Source: Janthinobacterium sp. PC23-8 (GTDB lineage Bacteria; Pseudomonadota; Gammaproteobacteria; Burkholderiales; Burkholderiaceae_D). Taken from it: DNA of 64,000 nt. A model generated the notes under the pieces. That model ran no database searches. It was not told where the DNA came from and saw only the letters and a list, made by a program, of their open reading frames with translations. The first letter of the stretch is position 1; every line of letters starts with the position of its first letter. The translations under genes were made by a program, and so were the position numbers. The stretch is from contig NZ_NJGY01000001.1 in assembly GCF_002250505.1 (NCBI RefSeq), positions 2,685,066 to 2,749,065 on the forward strand, in the 5' to 3' direction. Below are positions 36,142 to 44,928 of this stretch, piece by piece.

Positions 36142-37628
36142 TGAGCGTTGCCGTCCGATTTGAAGCGATCTGCAAGGACTTCGGTCCGGTACGGGTCTTG
36201 CATGGCGTCAGTTTTGAATTGTCGCCGGGCAGGGTGTATGGCTTGCTGGGCGAAAACGGCGCCGGCAAGTCGACCCTGATGAAAATCCTGGCCGGCTACG
36301 AGGCCGTCAGCGAAGGCCGCTTGCTGATCGACGGCCAGCCGCAGCGTTTCACCGATTCGCGCGCGGCAGAAAACGCCGGTATCGTGCTGATCCACCAGGA
36401 ATTCAACCTGGCCGAACACCTGACGGTGGCGCAGAACATGTTTCTGGGCCATGAAAGAACCCGTGGCTGGCTGCTCGACGAAAAAGCCATGAACGAGGAG
36501 GCCTCGCGCTATCTGAGCCAGGTGGGGCTGGACGTATCGCCCGCCACGAAAATTCGCGACCTCATTGTCGCCGAGAAGCAGCTGGTGGAAATCGCCAAGG
36601 CGCTGTCGCGCCGCGCACGCTTTTTGATCATGGACGAGCCGACCGCCACCTTGACCTCGTCGGAAACCCGGCGCCTGTTCGCGGTGATGGCGCAACTGAA
36701 AAGCGACGGCGTCACCATCCTGTATATCTCGCATAAACTCGATGAAGTCGAGCGCAATACGGACGAGGTGATCGTCATGCGCGACGGCCGTTTTGTCACG
36801 CGCGAACGGACGTCCAGCCTGACGCGCCAGCAGATGGCCAACCTGATGGTGGGGCGCGAATTGTCCGACATGTTCCCGGCGAAAGTGCCGCTGGCACCAA
36901 GCGCGCCGGTACTGTTGAAGGTCGACGGTTTGAGCGTGCCGGGCTGGTCGAAAGACCTGTCGTTCGAGGTGCGCGCCGGTGAAGTGCTGGGCTTTGCCGG
37001 CCTGGTGGGGGCAGGCCGCACGGAGTCCTTCGAGGCATTGCTGGGACTGCGCCCGCGCAGCGCCGGCACCATCCACCTGAACGGCAAGCCGGTCAATATC
37101 CGCACGCCGCGCGAGGCCATGGTCGGCGGCATGACTTACCTCAGCGAAGACCGCAAGGGCAAGGGCCTGCACGTGAACCTGGGCCTGCGCGAAAACCTGA
37201 CCATGATGACGATGGAGCGCTATGCGCGGCCCTGGCTCGATGTGAAACAGGAAAAGGCGGCGCTGGCCACCGCCGTGATTGACTTCAATATCCGCACCGG
37301 CGACCTGGACAGCCGTGCGCGCATGCTGTCCGGCGGCAACCAGCAAAAGCTGGCGCTGGCCAAATACCTGCATGCCGATCCGCGCGTGATCGTGCTCGAT
37401 GAACCGAGCCGTGGCGTGGACGTGGGCGCCAAGCGCGACATTTACTTTCTGATTCATCGCCTGGCCGCCGAAGGGCGCGCCGTGATCGTGATCTCGTCCG
37501 AATTGATCGAACTGATCGGCCTGTGCCACCGCGTGGCGGTGATGCGTGCCGGTACTTTGCAAACCACGCTCGGCGCCGAGCACCTGACCGAAGAGGAGTT
37601 GATTGCTCATGCAACCGGCACGCACTGA
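36141..37628 (+). CDS. Sugar ABC transporter, duplicated ATPase (RbsA-like)
   Basis: 495-residue double ABC ATPase. Domain one has [20 protein letters not shown] and [15 protein letters not shown]; domain two has [16 protein letters not shown], signature [15 protein letters not shown] and [21 protein letters not shown] start. Same class as the ATPase at 18795 but clearly a separate importer. Starts one base inside the LacI stop and overlaps the permease by 20 bases. Confidence 0.9.
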   Translation: MSVAVRFEAICKDFGPVRVLHGVSFELSPGRVYGLLGENGAGKSTLMKILAGYEAVSEGRLLIDGQPQRFTDSRAAENAGIVLIHQEFNLAEHLTVAQNMFLGHERTRGWLLDEKAMNEEASRYLSQVGLDVSPATKIRDLIVAEKQLVEIAKALSRRARFLIMDEPTATLTSSETRRLFAVMAQLKSDGVTILYISHKLDEVERNTDEVIVMRDGRFVTRERTSSLTRQQMANLMVGRELSDMFPAKVPLAPSAPVLLKVDGLSVPGWSKDLSFEVRAGEVLGFAGLVGAGRTESFEALLGLRPRSAGTIHLNGKPVNIRTPREAMVGGMTYLSEDRKGKGLHVNLGLRENLTMMTMERYARPWLDVKQEKAALATAVIDFNIRTGDLDSRARMLSGGNQQKLALAKYLHADPRVIVLDEPSRGVDVGAKRDIYFLIHRLAAEGRAVIVISSELIELIGLCHRVAVMRAGTLQTTLGAEHLTEEELIAHATGTH

Positions 37629-38616
37629 CACTATCCCCCGTTCATTGACGCAACTGGGCGCGCGCATCAAGGGCTACGGCCCCGTGCTGGGCCTGATCGC
37701 CCTGTGCATCGCGGGCACCTTGCTCAACGGCGACTTCGCCACGTTGGATAACCTCATGAACGTGCTCACGCGCACGGCGTTTATCGGCATTATCGCCGTC
37801 GGCATGACCTTCGTGATTATCTCGGGCGGCATCGACTTGTCGGTCGGTTCGATGGCGGCCCTGATCGCCGGCTGCATGATTTATTTCATGAACCAGCTGG
37901 CCATGGGCGCGGGCGGCGACCTGGCGCCGATCACCATGCTGGTGCTGGGCATCGTCATGGCCCTGATCCTGGGCGCCGGCTTTGGCCTGATGCATGGCTT
38001 GCTGATCAGCAAGGGCAATATCGAACCATTCATCGTCACCCTGGGCACGCTCGGCATCTTCCGCGCGGTGCTCACTTACCTGGCCGACGGCGGCGCGCTG
38101 ACCTTGGACTCCACCCTGTCCGACCTGTACAGCCCCGTGTATTACACCAGCGTCCTCGGTGCGCCGATTCCGATCTGGATCTTTCTGTTCGTCGCGGCGG
38201 CCGGCGCCATCATTCTCAACCGCACCACCTTTGGCCGCCATGTGCAGGCCATCGGTTCCAACGAGCAAGTGGCGCGCTATGCGGCCATCCATGTCGACCG
38301 CGTGAAAATCGCCACCTATATGCTGCTCGGCGTGTGCGTCGGCATTGCCACGGTGCTGTATGTGCCGCGCCTCGGTTCGGCCACGCCGACCACCGGTTTG
38401 CTGTGGGAGCTCGAAGCGATCGCCGCCGTCGTGGTGGGCGGCACGGCACTGAAGGGCGGCGAAGGCCGCATCGTCGGCACCGTGATCGGCGCCATCTTGC
38501 TGTCCGTGATCAGCAATATCCTCAATTTGACCAGCATTATCAGCGTCTACCTGAATGCCGCAGTGCAAGGCGTGGTGATTATCGCCGTCGCCTTCCTGCA
38601 GCGAGGCCGCAAATAA
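37609..38616 (+). CDS. Sugar ABC transporter permease (RbsC-like)
   Basis: 335-residue permease with about nine membrane segments and the family stretches [30 protein letters not shown] and [45 protein letters not shown] precedes the ATG at 37609. One permease only, so a homodimer is expected, unlike the YtfT/YjfF pair upstream. Confidence 0.9.
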   Translation: MQPARTDTIPRSLTQLGARIKGYGPVLGLIALCIAGTLLNGDFATLDNLMNVLTRTAFIGIIAVGMTFVIISGGIDLSVGSMAALIAGCMIYFMNQLAMGAGGDLAPITMLVLGIVMALILGAGFGLMHGLLISKGNIEPFIVTLGTLGIFRAVLTYLADGGALTLDSTLSDLYSPVYYTSVLGAPIPIWIFLFVAAAGAIILNRTTFGRHVQAIGSNEQVARYAAIHVDRVKIATYMLLGVCVGIATVLYVPRLGSATPTTGLLWELEAIAAVVVGGTALKGGEGRIVGTVIGAILLSVISNILNLTSIISVYLNAAVQGVVIIAVAFLQRGRK

Positions 38617-38676
38617 AAACACAGCGGCGTTTGACAGGGCGGCCGCAGGCCGTCCATAACCTTGGAGGAGAGCAGC

Positions 38677-39642
38677 ATGAACAGCTTTATTCGTGTAGCA
38701 GGGATGGCGGTACTGGTAATGCAGGCATGGGCCGTGCCGATGGTGGCGCAGGCTGCAGACAAGCTGGTCGTCGGCGTGGCGATTCCGACCGCCACCCACA
38801 GCTTTACCTCGGGTATCGTGTGGTGGGCCAACCAGGCCAAGACCGAGCTGGAAAAAGCCCATCCCGGCGTCAAGATCATCGTCAAGACGGCCGCCACTGC
38901 GCCCGAGCAGGCCAATCAGTTGCAGGACATGTTGACGGTCAACAAGATCAACACCCTGGTGATTTTCCCGATCGAATCGGCGTCCCTCACGCAGCCGGTG
39001 GCGCAGGTAAAAAACAAGGGCGTCTATGTGACCGTGGTCGACCGTGGCCTGACCAATACCGAGTCGCAGGACGCGTATATCGCCGGCGACAATACGGCGT
39101 TTGGCAAGTTGCCGGCCGAATACCTGGCGAAAAGCCTGAACGGCAAGGGTAATATCGTGGTGCTGCGCGGCATGCCGACCACGCTCGACAACGAGCGCTT
39201 CGACGCCTTCAACGCCGTCATGAAGGGCCACCCCGAGATCAAGATTCTCGACGCCAAATATGGCAACTGGAACCGCGACGACGCCTTCAAGGTCATGCAG
39301 GATTACCTGACCCGCTTCAAGCAGATCGACGCCGTCTGGGCGGCCGACGATGACATGGCCATCGGCGTGCAAAAGGCGATTGCCCAGGCCAGGCGCAGCG
39401 ACATCAAGCAGGTGTTCGGCGGCGCCGGCGCCAAGGGCGCGGTGAAGAAAATCATGGACGGCTCCGACCCGCAAATCGTCGCCAATGTATCGTACTCGCC
39501 AAAGTTCATGTACGACGCCATCAAGCTGACCACGGAAGCGCGCCTGAAAGGCGAAAAACTCCCGGCCAAGACCATCATCCCGTCGGTATTGATTACGCGC
39601 GACAATGCCAAACAGTTTTACTTTCCCAAGTCGCCGTTTTAA
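38677..39642 (+). CDS. Sugar ABC transporter, periplasmic binding protein (RbsB-like)
   Basis: 321-residue binding protein with a signal peptide (MNSFIRVAGMAVLVMQAWAVPMVAQA, cleavage at about residue 27). The mature part begins ADKLVVGVAIPTATHSFTSGIVWWANQAK, typical of the ribose-binding class, with aromatic residues WW likely stacking on the sugar. GGAGGAGAG lies before the chosen ATG; an earlier in-frame ATG would precede the signal peptide. The ligand cannot be fixed. Third importer gene, followed by the two enzyme genes. Confidence 0.88.
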   Translation: MNSFIRVAGMAVLVMQAWAVPMVAQAADKLVVGVAIPTATHSFTSGIVWWANQAKTELEKAHPGVKIIVKTAATAPEQANQLQDMLTVNKINTLVIFPIESASLTQPVAQVKNKGVYVTVVDRGLTNTESQDAYIAGDNTAFGKLPAEYLAKSLNGKGNIVVLRGMPTTLDNERFDAFNAVMKGHPEIKILDAKYGNWNRDDAFKVMQDYLTRFKQIDAVWAADDDMAIGVQKAIAQARRSDIKQVFGGAGAKGAVKKIMDGSDPQIVANVSYSPKFMYDAIKLTTEARLKGEKLPAKTIIPSVLITRDNAKQFYFPKSPF

Positions 39643-39685
39643 TGTTGATGCCCCGGATGTCGCATTCCGGGGCTAAAGGATATCC

Positions 39686-40747
39686 ATGAAAACCATCCAG
39701 GGTCCGGCCATTTTCCTGGCCCAGTTTCTCGGCGACGAGCCGCCGTTCGATACGCTCGAACACCTGGCGCAGTGGGCGGCCGGCCTCGGCTACCAGGGCT
39801 TGCAGCTGCCGACCGCGCCGCGCCTGTTCGACCTGGAGCAGGCCGCAGGCAGCGACCAGTATTGCGACGACGTGATCGCCGTGCTGGCGCGCTACGGCTT
39901 GCAGGTGACGGAACTGTCGACCCATCTGCAGGGCCAGCTGATCGCCGTCCATCCCGCCTATGACGCCCTGTTCGACGGTTTTGCGCCCGAGCATGTCAAG
40001 CGGGACCCGGCCGCGCGCACGGCCTGGGCCACGCAGCAACTGCTGTGGGCCGCGACCGCCTCGCAGCGCCTGGGTTTGAGGGCCCATGTGACGTTTTCCG
40101 GCGCGCTGGCCTGGCCCTATCTGTACCCGTGGCCGCAGCGTCCCGCCGGCCTGGTGGAAACAGCGTTTGCCGAGCTGGCCAGGCGCTGGCTGCCGATCCT
40201 CGACGCATTTGATGCGGCCGGCGTCGACCTTTGCTATGAGCTGCATCCGGGCGAAGACCTGCATGACGGCGTGACGTTCGAGCGCTTTCTGGGTGCCGTG
40301 AACCAACATCCACGCGCGTCGATTTTGTACGACCCCAGCCACTTCGTGCTGCAGCAGCTCGACTACCTGGCCTTTATCGACATCTACCATGAACGGATCA
40401 AGGCCTTCCACGTAAAAGATGCCGAGTTCCGGCCGAACGGGCGCCAGGGCGTGTATGGCGGCTATAGCGACTGGCAGGACCGGGCCGGGCGCTTCCGCTC
40501 GCTCGGCGACGGCCAGATCGATTTCAAGGCCATCTTTTCGAAGATGGCGCAGTACGATTTTCCCGGCTGGGCGGTGCTGGAATGGGAGTGCTGCCTGAAG
40601 CACCCGCAAGACGGCGCGGCCGAAGGCGCGCGTTTTATTCGCGAGCACATCATTCGCGTGGCGGAACACGCGTTCGACGACTTTGCCGGCAGCGCGGTGA
40701 ACCCGCAACAGCTCAAGCAATTGCTTGGCCTGAAGCAAGGAGACTGA
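39686..40747 (+). CDS. Xylose-isomerase-like TIM barrel (sugar phosphate isomerase/epimerase family)
   Basis: 353-residue TIM-barrel protein of the IolE/AP-endonuclease-2 superfamily. Metal-binding marks are seen as DLCYELHPGEDLHDG (Glu and His), ILYDPSHFVLQQLDY (Asp and His), AFHVKDAEF and WAVLEWECCLKHP (last Glu). It probably isomerises or dehydrates a keto-sugar produced by the partner oxidoreductase. AAGGATAT precedes the ATG. It is one base from the next gene. Such a pair with an Rbs-like importer often serves glycoside, inositol-like or keto-sugar catabolism; the substrate here is unknown. Confidence 0.82.
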   Translation: MKTIQGPAIFLAQFLGDEPPFDTLEHLAQWAAGLGYQGLQLPTAPRLFDLEQAAGSDQYCDDVIAVLARYGLQVTELSTHLQGQLIAVHPAYDALFDGFAPEHVKRDPAARTAWATQQLLWAATASQRLGLRAHVTFSGALAWPYLYPWPQRPAGLVETAFAELARRWLPILDAFDAAGVDLCYELHPGEDLHDGVTFERFLGAVNQHPRASILYDPSHFVLQQLDYLAFIDIYHERIKAFHVKDAEFRPNGRQGVYGGYSDWQDRAGRFRSLGDGQIDFKAIFSKMAQYDFPGWAVLEWECCLKHPQDGAAEGARFIREHIIRVAEHAFDDFAGSAVNPQQLKQLLGLKQGD

Positions 40748-40748
40748 A

Positions 40749-41897
40749 ATGCAGCGCAGAATACGGCTGGGCATGGTAGGGGGCGGGCAGGGCGCGTTTA
40801 TCGGCGCCGTGCACCGCATCGCGGCGCGCATCGATGACCAGTATGAGCTGGTGGCGGGCGCCTTGTCGTCCGATGCTGCCCGCGCGCACGAAAGCGGGCA
40901 GGTGCTGCATCTGGCGCCCGAGCGCAGCTACAGCGACTATCGCGCCATGGCGCAGATGGAGGCCGCGCGCGCCGACGGCATCGAGGCCGTCGCCATCGTC
41001 ACGCCCAATCATTTGCATGCGCCCGTCGCCACGGCCTTCCTGGAAGCAGGCATCCACGTGATCTGCGACAAGCCGCTGGCCATTTCCCTGCACGAGGGCA
41101 AGGCGCTGGCGGCGCTGGCAAAGCAAAACAATCTGCTGTTTGCCCTGACCCACACCTACAGCGGCTATCCACTGCTGCGCCATGCGAAAGCCATGGTCGA
41201 GGCCGGCGAGATCGGTGACTTGCGCCTGGTGCAGGTGGAATACTCGCAGGACTGGCTGGCCGCAGCGATTGCTGCCGGTGGCATGGCGCAGGGCAACTGG
41301 CATAACGATCCATCGCAAGCCGGGCCGGGCGGCACGCTGCTCGACGTGGGCGTGCACGCCTATCATCTGGCGCAGTTTGTCAGCGGACAGACACCGGACA
41401 CACTGCTGGCCGAACTGTCGACCTTTGTGCCGAACCGTAGCCTGGACGACCATGTGCAGGTGATGCTGCGCTATGCCAACGGCGCCAGGGGGACGCTGTG
41501 GGCCAGCCAGGTGGCGACCGGCTGCGAAAACACGGTGCGCCTGCGCCTGTTCGGCAGCAAGGCCCAGCTCGACTTCGACCAGGAACAGCCGAACGCGCTG
41601 TGGTTCACGCCGCAGGGCGGCAACCGCCAGCTGTTGCGCCCGGGCAGGGTCGACAGCGCCGCCGCGCGGCACGCCACGCGCGTGCCGGCCGGCCATCCTG
41701 AAGGTTATCTGGAAGCGTTTGCGCAGCTGTATCTGGACGCAGCATTGACCATCCGCGCGCTGCAAGCGGGCCAGGCGATCCCCGAAGCGGCGCGCTCGCT
41801 GCCGACGGTGGACGATGGCGTGGCCGGGCTGGCGTTTGCCGAGGCCGTGCTGCGCAGCCATGCGGCGGGCGCGCAGTGGACTGCCGTGGCGCGCTAG
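40749..41897 (+). CDS. Gfo/Idh/MocA family oxidoreductase
   Basis: 382-residue NAD(P)-dependent sugar or inositol oxidoreductase. The N-terminal Rossmann motif LGMVGGGQGAFIGAVHR is at about residues 7-23. VTPNHLHAPVATAFLEAGIHVICDKPLA holds the family's EKP-type motif as DKP, and GGTLLDVGVHAYHLAQF holds the catalytic-region D and H. AAGGAG precedes the ATG. With the TIM barrel it makes a two-enzyme module at the end of the LacI-controlled operon. It may oxidise the sugar to a 3-keto form. Confidence 0.86.
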   Translation: MQRRIRLGMVGGGQGAFIGAVHRIAARIDDQYELVAGALSSDAARAHESGQVLHLAPERSYSDYRAMAQMEAARADGIEAVAIVTPNHLHAPVATAFLEAGIHVICDKPLAISLHEGKALAALAKQNNLLFALTHTYSGYPLLRHAKAMVEAGEIGDLRLVQVEYSQDWLAAAIAAGGMAQGNWHNDPSQAGPGGTLLDVGVHAYHLAQFVSGQTPDTLLAELSTFVPNRSLDDHVQVMLRYANGARGTLWASQVATGCENTVRLRLFGSKAQLDFDQEQPNALWFTPQGGNRQLLRPGRVDSAAARHATRVPAGHPEGYLEAFAQLYLDAALTIRALQAGQAIPEAARSLPTVDDGVAGLAFAEAVLRSHAAGAQWTAVAR

Positions 41898-41917
41898 CCG
41901 GCTGCTACACTGGGCGC

Positions 41918-42205
41918 ATGCCTACCGTTACCATTCTCCCGCAGGGCTGGCAATTTACCGCCAGCCTGGACACCACCTTGCTGGCCGCCGCCGAACTGGC
42001 CGGCATACGCCTGCTCAGTTCCTGCCGCAACGGCACTTGCCGCAGCTGCCTGTGCCATATGCCAAAGGGCAAGGTGCGCTACACGGTGGACTGGCCCGGT
42101 GTGAGCCTCGACGAGCGGCTGGACGGCTATATTTTGCCGTGCGTGGCGGTGGCCGAGTCCGACGTTACCCTGCAGGCGCGGGCGGTGCGAAAAGTTCAGT
42201 CCTGA
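41918..42205 (+). CDS. 2Fe-2S ferredoxin-type protein
   Basis: 95-residue small ferredoxin of the plant/chloroplast type. Cluster ligands are CRNGTCRSC (C-x4-C-x2-C) followed by the late Cys in YILPCVAV. It carries one electron to or from an unknown partner; no reductase or oxygenase gene is next to it. The 41918 ATG is chosen because the fold begins there; the ribosome-binding site is weak. It converges on the next gene with 10 bases of overlap at the stops. Confidence 0.85.
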   Translation: MPTVTILPQGWQFTASLDTTLLAAAELAGIRLLSSCRNGTCRSCLCHMPKGKVRYTVDWPGVSLDERLDGYILPCVAVAESDVTLQARAVRKVQS

Positions 42206-42504
42206 GCACCCTTGAGCCGCTGCAGCAGCGCCTCCACGCTGTCGCCCACCGGCAGGCCGTGGCGGCGCAGCAGCTGCACATGCAGCACCAGGTTTTCCAG
42301 CACCAGCTTGGCCGCCACGGCCAGCAGGGCCAGGTTGCGGTCTTCCGGCGTAAAGCTTTCCATGGCGTCGGCCATCTCGCACAGATGGTTGGCGATCAGG
42401 CCGCGCAACTCCTGCTCGTTGAAGGGCAGGTCGGCAAAATCGATCGGGTCGGCCACTTCCACTTCCTGCATCAGCAGCGCTAATTGTTCCGGGGTGATGG
42501 GCAT
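42196..42504 (-). CDS. Small helical protein of unknown function
   Basis: 102 residues, mostly helical, acidic at the start (PITPEQLALLMQEVEVADPIDFADLPFNEQEL). No motif recognised. The ATG at 42504 lies 14 bases after the TetR stop, so it is probably co-transcribed with and controlled by the TetR gene. Confidence 0.65.
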   Translation of the reverse strand: MPITPEQLALLMQEVEVADPIDFADLPFNEQELRGLIANHLCEMADAMESFTPEDRNLALLAVAAKLVLENLVLHVQLLRRHGLPVGDSVEALLQRLKGAQD

Positions 42505-42518
42505 GGCTGTTCCTGTTT

Positions 42519-43139
42519 CTATGGCTGTTGCGTGATGGCGTAGTAGCAGAGAAAAATATCGACCGCCAGTGCCGTTACTTCTTGCTGGCGCGCCGGGGCG
42601 AGCAGCGGCTCGCCGAGCGTGATCTGCGGCCAGAAGGCAAAGGTTTTCAGCGGCGACATCAACAGGTGCGCCACCTCCAGCGTTTCGCCCGCCCTGATGC
42701 GCCCATCCTGCTGGGCGGCGCGGATCCAGATATTGAGGCCGGTTTCCTTTTCGTTCAGGCGCGCCACCATGGCCTGCGCGCGCTCGGGCGAATGGATGGT
42801 TTCGCCAAACACCACGCGCGCCAGGTCGATAAAGGCGGCGTCGCACAGCAGCACCATTTTCTGCTCGACCAGGGCCAGTACCTGCGGGCGCAGCGGCTGG
42901 TCGGTCACATACGGCACGGCCGGCTGGGCCGCGCTGCTTTCCCACAGGCGCTGCAGGATTTCCGCGAACAGTTCGTCCTTGCTGGGGAAATGGTTGTACA
43001 CGGTGCGCTTGGAAACGGCGGCCGTGGCGGCAATCTTGTCCATGCTGGTCGCATCAAAACCGTGCTCGCGGAACTCGGCGATGGCGGCATCGACGATGGC
43101 GACGCGCTTGCGGTCGGTCAAGCGTTGCGGTGAGGCCAT
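42519..43139 (-). CDS. TetR/AcrR family transcriptional regulator
   Basis: 206-residue repressor with an N-terminal HTH (VAIVDAAIAEFREHGFDATSMDKIAATAAVSKRTVYNHFPSKDELFAEIL, residues 13-62) and a helical ligand domain. A strong AAAGGAG precedes the ATG. It is divergent from the metallo-hydrolase gene across 114 bp that contain an inverted repeat. Open frame further upstream is antiphase to that gene and is not part of this one. Inducer unknown. Confidence 0.87.
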   Translation of the reverse strand: MASPQRLTDRKRVAIVDAAIAEFREHGFDATSMDKIAATAAVSKRTVYNHFPSKDELFAEILQRLWESSAAQPAVPYVTDQPLRPQVLALVEQKMVLLCDAAFIDLARVVFGETIHSPERAQAMVARLNEKETGLNIWIRAAQQDGRIRAGETLEVAHLLMSPLKTFAFWPQITLGEPLLAPARQQEVTALAVDIFLCYYAITQQP

Positions 43140-43204
43140 GGCTGCAAATCTCCTTTGAAAACAATATTTTACACCTGCTGGTTTACTTTGCTCAAAATCA
43201 GAAC

Positions 43205-43220
43205 TACACTGTGTAGTGTA
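43205..43220. promoter_or_regulatory. Putative TetR operator
   Basis: TACACT-GTGT-AGTGTA, an inverted repeat in the shared spacer between the TetR gene and the metallo-hydrolase, 34 bp before the latter. Likely bound by the TetR protein to control both genes. Confidence 0.55.
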
Positions 43221-43253
43221 AATTTTACTTGTAGTTGAACCGATGGGCCGCAC

Positions 43254-44354
43254 ATGTCCTTGCATCACCTTATCTTTCTGGGAGTCTTGATGAGCATCAG
43301 TTCCTGCACCCTGCGCGCGCAGCCGGCCGAGACCACCGCGCCGGCCGCAACTACCGTGCTGCAACGCGTCGACGGCAAGTTCCGCAATCCGGTCGCCATG
43401 CACAAGCTGGGCGGGTTTGAGACCATGAAGCTGATCTGGGCCGTGGCCGTCAGCAAGCCTGCCGGCACGGTGCCGACCAAGGCGGTGCCGGTGCAAGCCT
43501 TGAGCCAGGCGCAGCTGCTGGCCGCGCCCGACAATACCCTGTTTCGCCTTGGTCACTCGACCTTGCTGCTGAAACTGAACGGCCATTTTTTCCTGACCGA
43601 CCCGGTGTTTTCCGAGCGGGCGTCGCCGGTGCAATGGGCCGGGCCGAAGCGCTTTCACCAGCCGCCGATCAGCATTGAAGAATTGCCACCGATCAAGGCC
43701 GTGATCTTGTCGCACGACCATTACGACCACCTCGATCATGCGGCCGTGCTGGCGCTGGCGGCCAAGACCGAGCATTTCGTCACGCCGCTGGGCGTGGGCG
43801 ACACGCTGGTAGAGTGGGGTATCCCCAAGGCCAAGGTGCAGCAATTCGACTGGTGGCAGGGCGTGACGTTGGAGGGCGTGCGCCTGGTGGCGGCGCCGTC
43901 GCAGCATTTCTCGGGACGTGGCTTGTTCGATGGCAACAAGACCCTGTGGGCTTCGTGGGTGATCGAGGCGCCAGACCTGCGCGTGTTTTTCAGCGGCGAC
44001 ACCGGCTATTTCGACGGCTTCAAACAGATCGGCGAACAATACGGGCCGTTCGACGTGACCATGATCGAGACGGGCGCCTATGACAAGCTGTGGCCGGACG
44101 TGCACATGCAGCCCGAACAGACCTTGCAGGCGCACCTGGATTTGAAGGGAAAATGGCTGATACCGGTACATAACGGCACTTTTGACCTGGGACTGCACGC
44201 CTGGCATGAGCCGTTCGACCGCATTGCGGCGCTGGCCGCCAGGCGCGGCGTGAAGCTGTCCACACCGCAGATGGGCGAAGCCGTCAATCTGCGTGATCCG
44301 CAGCCGGGCCAGAAATGGTGGCTGACGGTGGTGGAGCAGGAAATGGCGGAGTGA
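43254..44354 (+). CDS. Metallo-beta-lactamase fold hydrolase (UlaG/NAPE-PLD-like), lipoprotein-like start
   Basis: 366-residue MBL-fold enzyme. The zinc motif HDHYDHLDH is at about residue 155, with further ligands in APSQHFSGRG, FSGDTGYFDGF and PVHNGTFDLGLH. The arrangement is like NAPE-PLD or UlaG-type phosphodiesterase/lactonase rather than beta-lactamase. The N-terminus (LIFLGVLMSISSC) could be a lipoprotein signal with Cys18; an alternative internal ATG at 43290 has a better ribosome-binding site but would remove the signal. Regulated by the TetR protein upstream. Substrate unknown. Its stop adjoins the next gene's stop. Confidence 0.82.
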   Translation: MSLHHLIFLGVLMSISSCTLRAQPAETTAPAATTVLQRVDGKFRNPVAMHKLGGFETMKLIWAVAVSKPAGTVPTKAVPVQALSQAQLLAAPDNTLFRLGHSTLLLKLNGHFFLTDPVFSERASPVQWAGPKRFHQPPISIEELPPIKAVILSHDHYDHLDHAAVLALAAKTEHFVTPLGVGDTLVEWGIPKAKVQQFDWWQGVTLEGVRLVAAPSQHFSGRGLFDGNKTLWASWVIEAPDLRVFFSGDTGYFDGFKQIGEQYGPFDVTMIETGAYDKLWPDVHMQPEQTLQAHLDLKGKWLIPVHNGTFDLGLHAWHEPFDRIAALAARRGVKLSTPQMGEAVNLRDPQPGQKWWLTVVEQEMAE

Positions 44355-44654
44355 TCAGGCTGTAGTATTGATCAGGCGGCCGATCGATTGTCCCAAACTG
44401 TTCAGTTGCGGCGGCACCGCGATGCTGATTGCCTGTTCCAGCTGCGGCACCTTGACCGGCGTCTGGCTGCTGGCCTGGGCCTGTTGCGTGCTGCGCTGGG
44501 TGTCGCTCAGTTGTTCCTTTTCCCTGATCAGCTGCCGGCGGCTGTCCGCCAGCTGTTCGCTATCGCGCTGCACCTGGTTCTGGCCTTGTTCGACCCGCCG
44601 TTGCGCCGTTGCCAGGCTCGCTTGCAGGGAATTGATGGAAGACAGAGAGGCCAC
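44355..44654 (-). CDS. Small coiled-coil protein of unknown function
   Basis: 99 residues. The first 60 form a heptad-rich helix (SLQASLATAQRRVEQGQNQVQRDSEQLADSRRQLIREKEQLSDTQ), the rest a short hydrophobic tail. Starts by GTG: the one at 44654 has AAGG eight bases upstream, while the one at 44663 is too close to it. No family recognised. It might be an adaptor or anti-activator; no evidence for either. Confidence 0.5.
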   Translation of the reverse strand: MASLSSINSLQASLATAQRRVEQGQNQVQRDSEQLADSRRQLIREKEQLSDTQRSTQQAQASSQTPVKVPQLEQAISIAVPPQLNSLGQSIGRLINTTA

Positions 44655-44913
44655 AATAGTCACCTTGGATGTGTGCGGATCGACAGGAACGGCTTAACCT
44701 GAATCAAGAGTAGAACAAATTTTCGCACAGCGCCAGGCAACGGTACTTTCTTGATAAGCCAGGCGTGCGCTGCTTCACATGGGAGTTTCCCCTGATGCAA
44801 TCTTGAAGTAAGCACCTGCTATCATGGCAAGATGTCTTTTGCATATTAATAGTGATGTTGTTTTCATACCATTTTTGCTGCTGCATGACAGTCGCTTGCC
44901 AGCTTGTCTGGGC

Positions 44914-44928
44914 TATAATCGAAGGCTA
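44914..44928 (+). promoter_or_regulatory. Consensus -10 next to the LacI start codon
   Basis: TATAAT at 44914-44919, with the first ATG of the LacI gene at 44928. No good -35 is visible at the usual distance. If used, transcription would start at the ATG, giving a leaderless message. Confidence 0.4.

Noticed and set aside
37642..39474. 610-residue leftward open frame opposite the Rbs-like permease and binding protein
   Set aside because: Mirror of the real genes on the other strand; low-complexity composition, spans two real genes and their gap.
42519..44207. TetR gene read as a 562-residue protein
   Set aside because: The extra N-terminal part is antiphase to the metallo-hydrolase gene; the real start at 43139 has a strong ribosome site.
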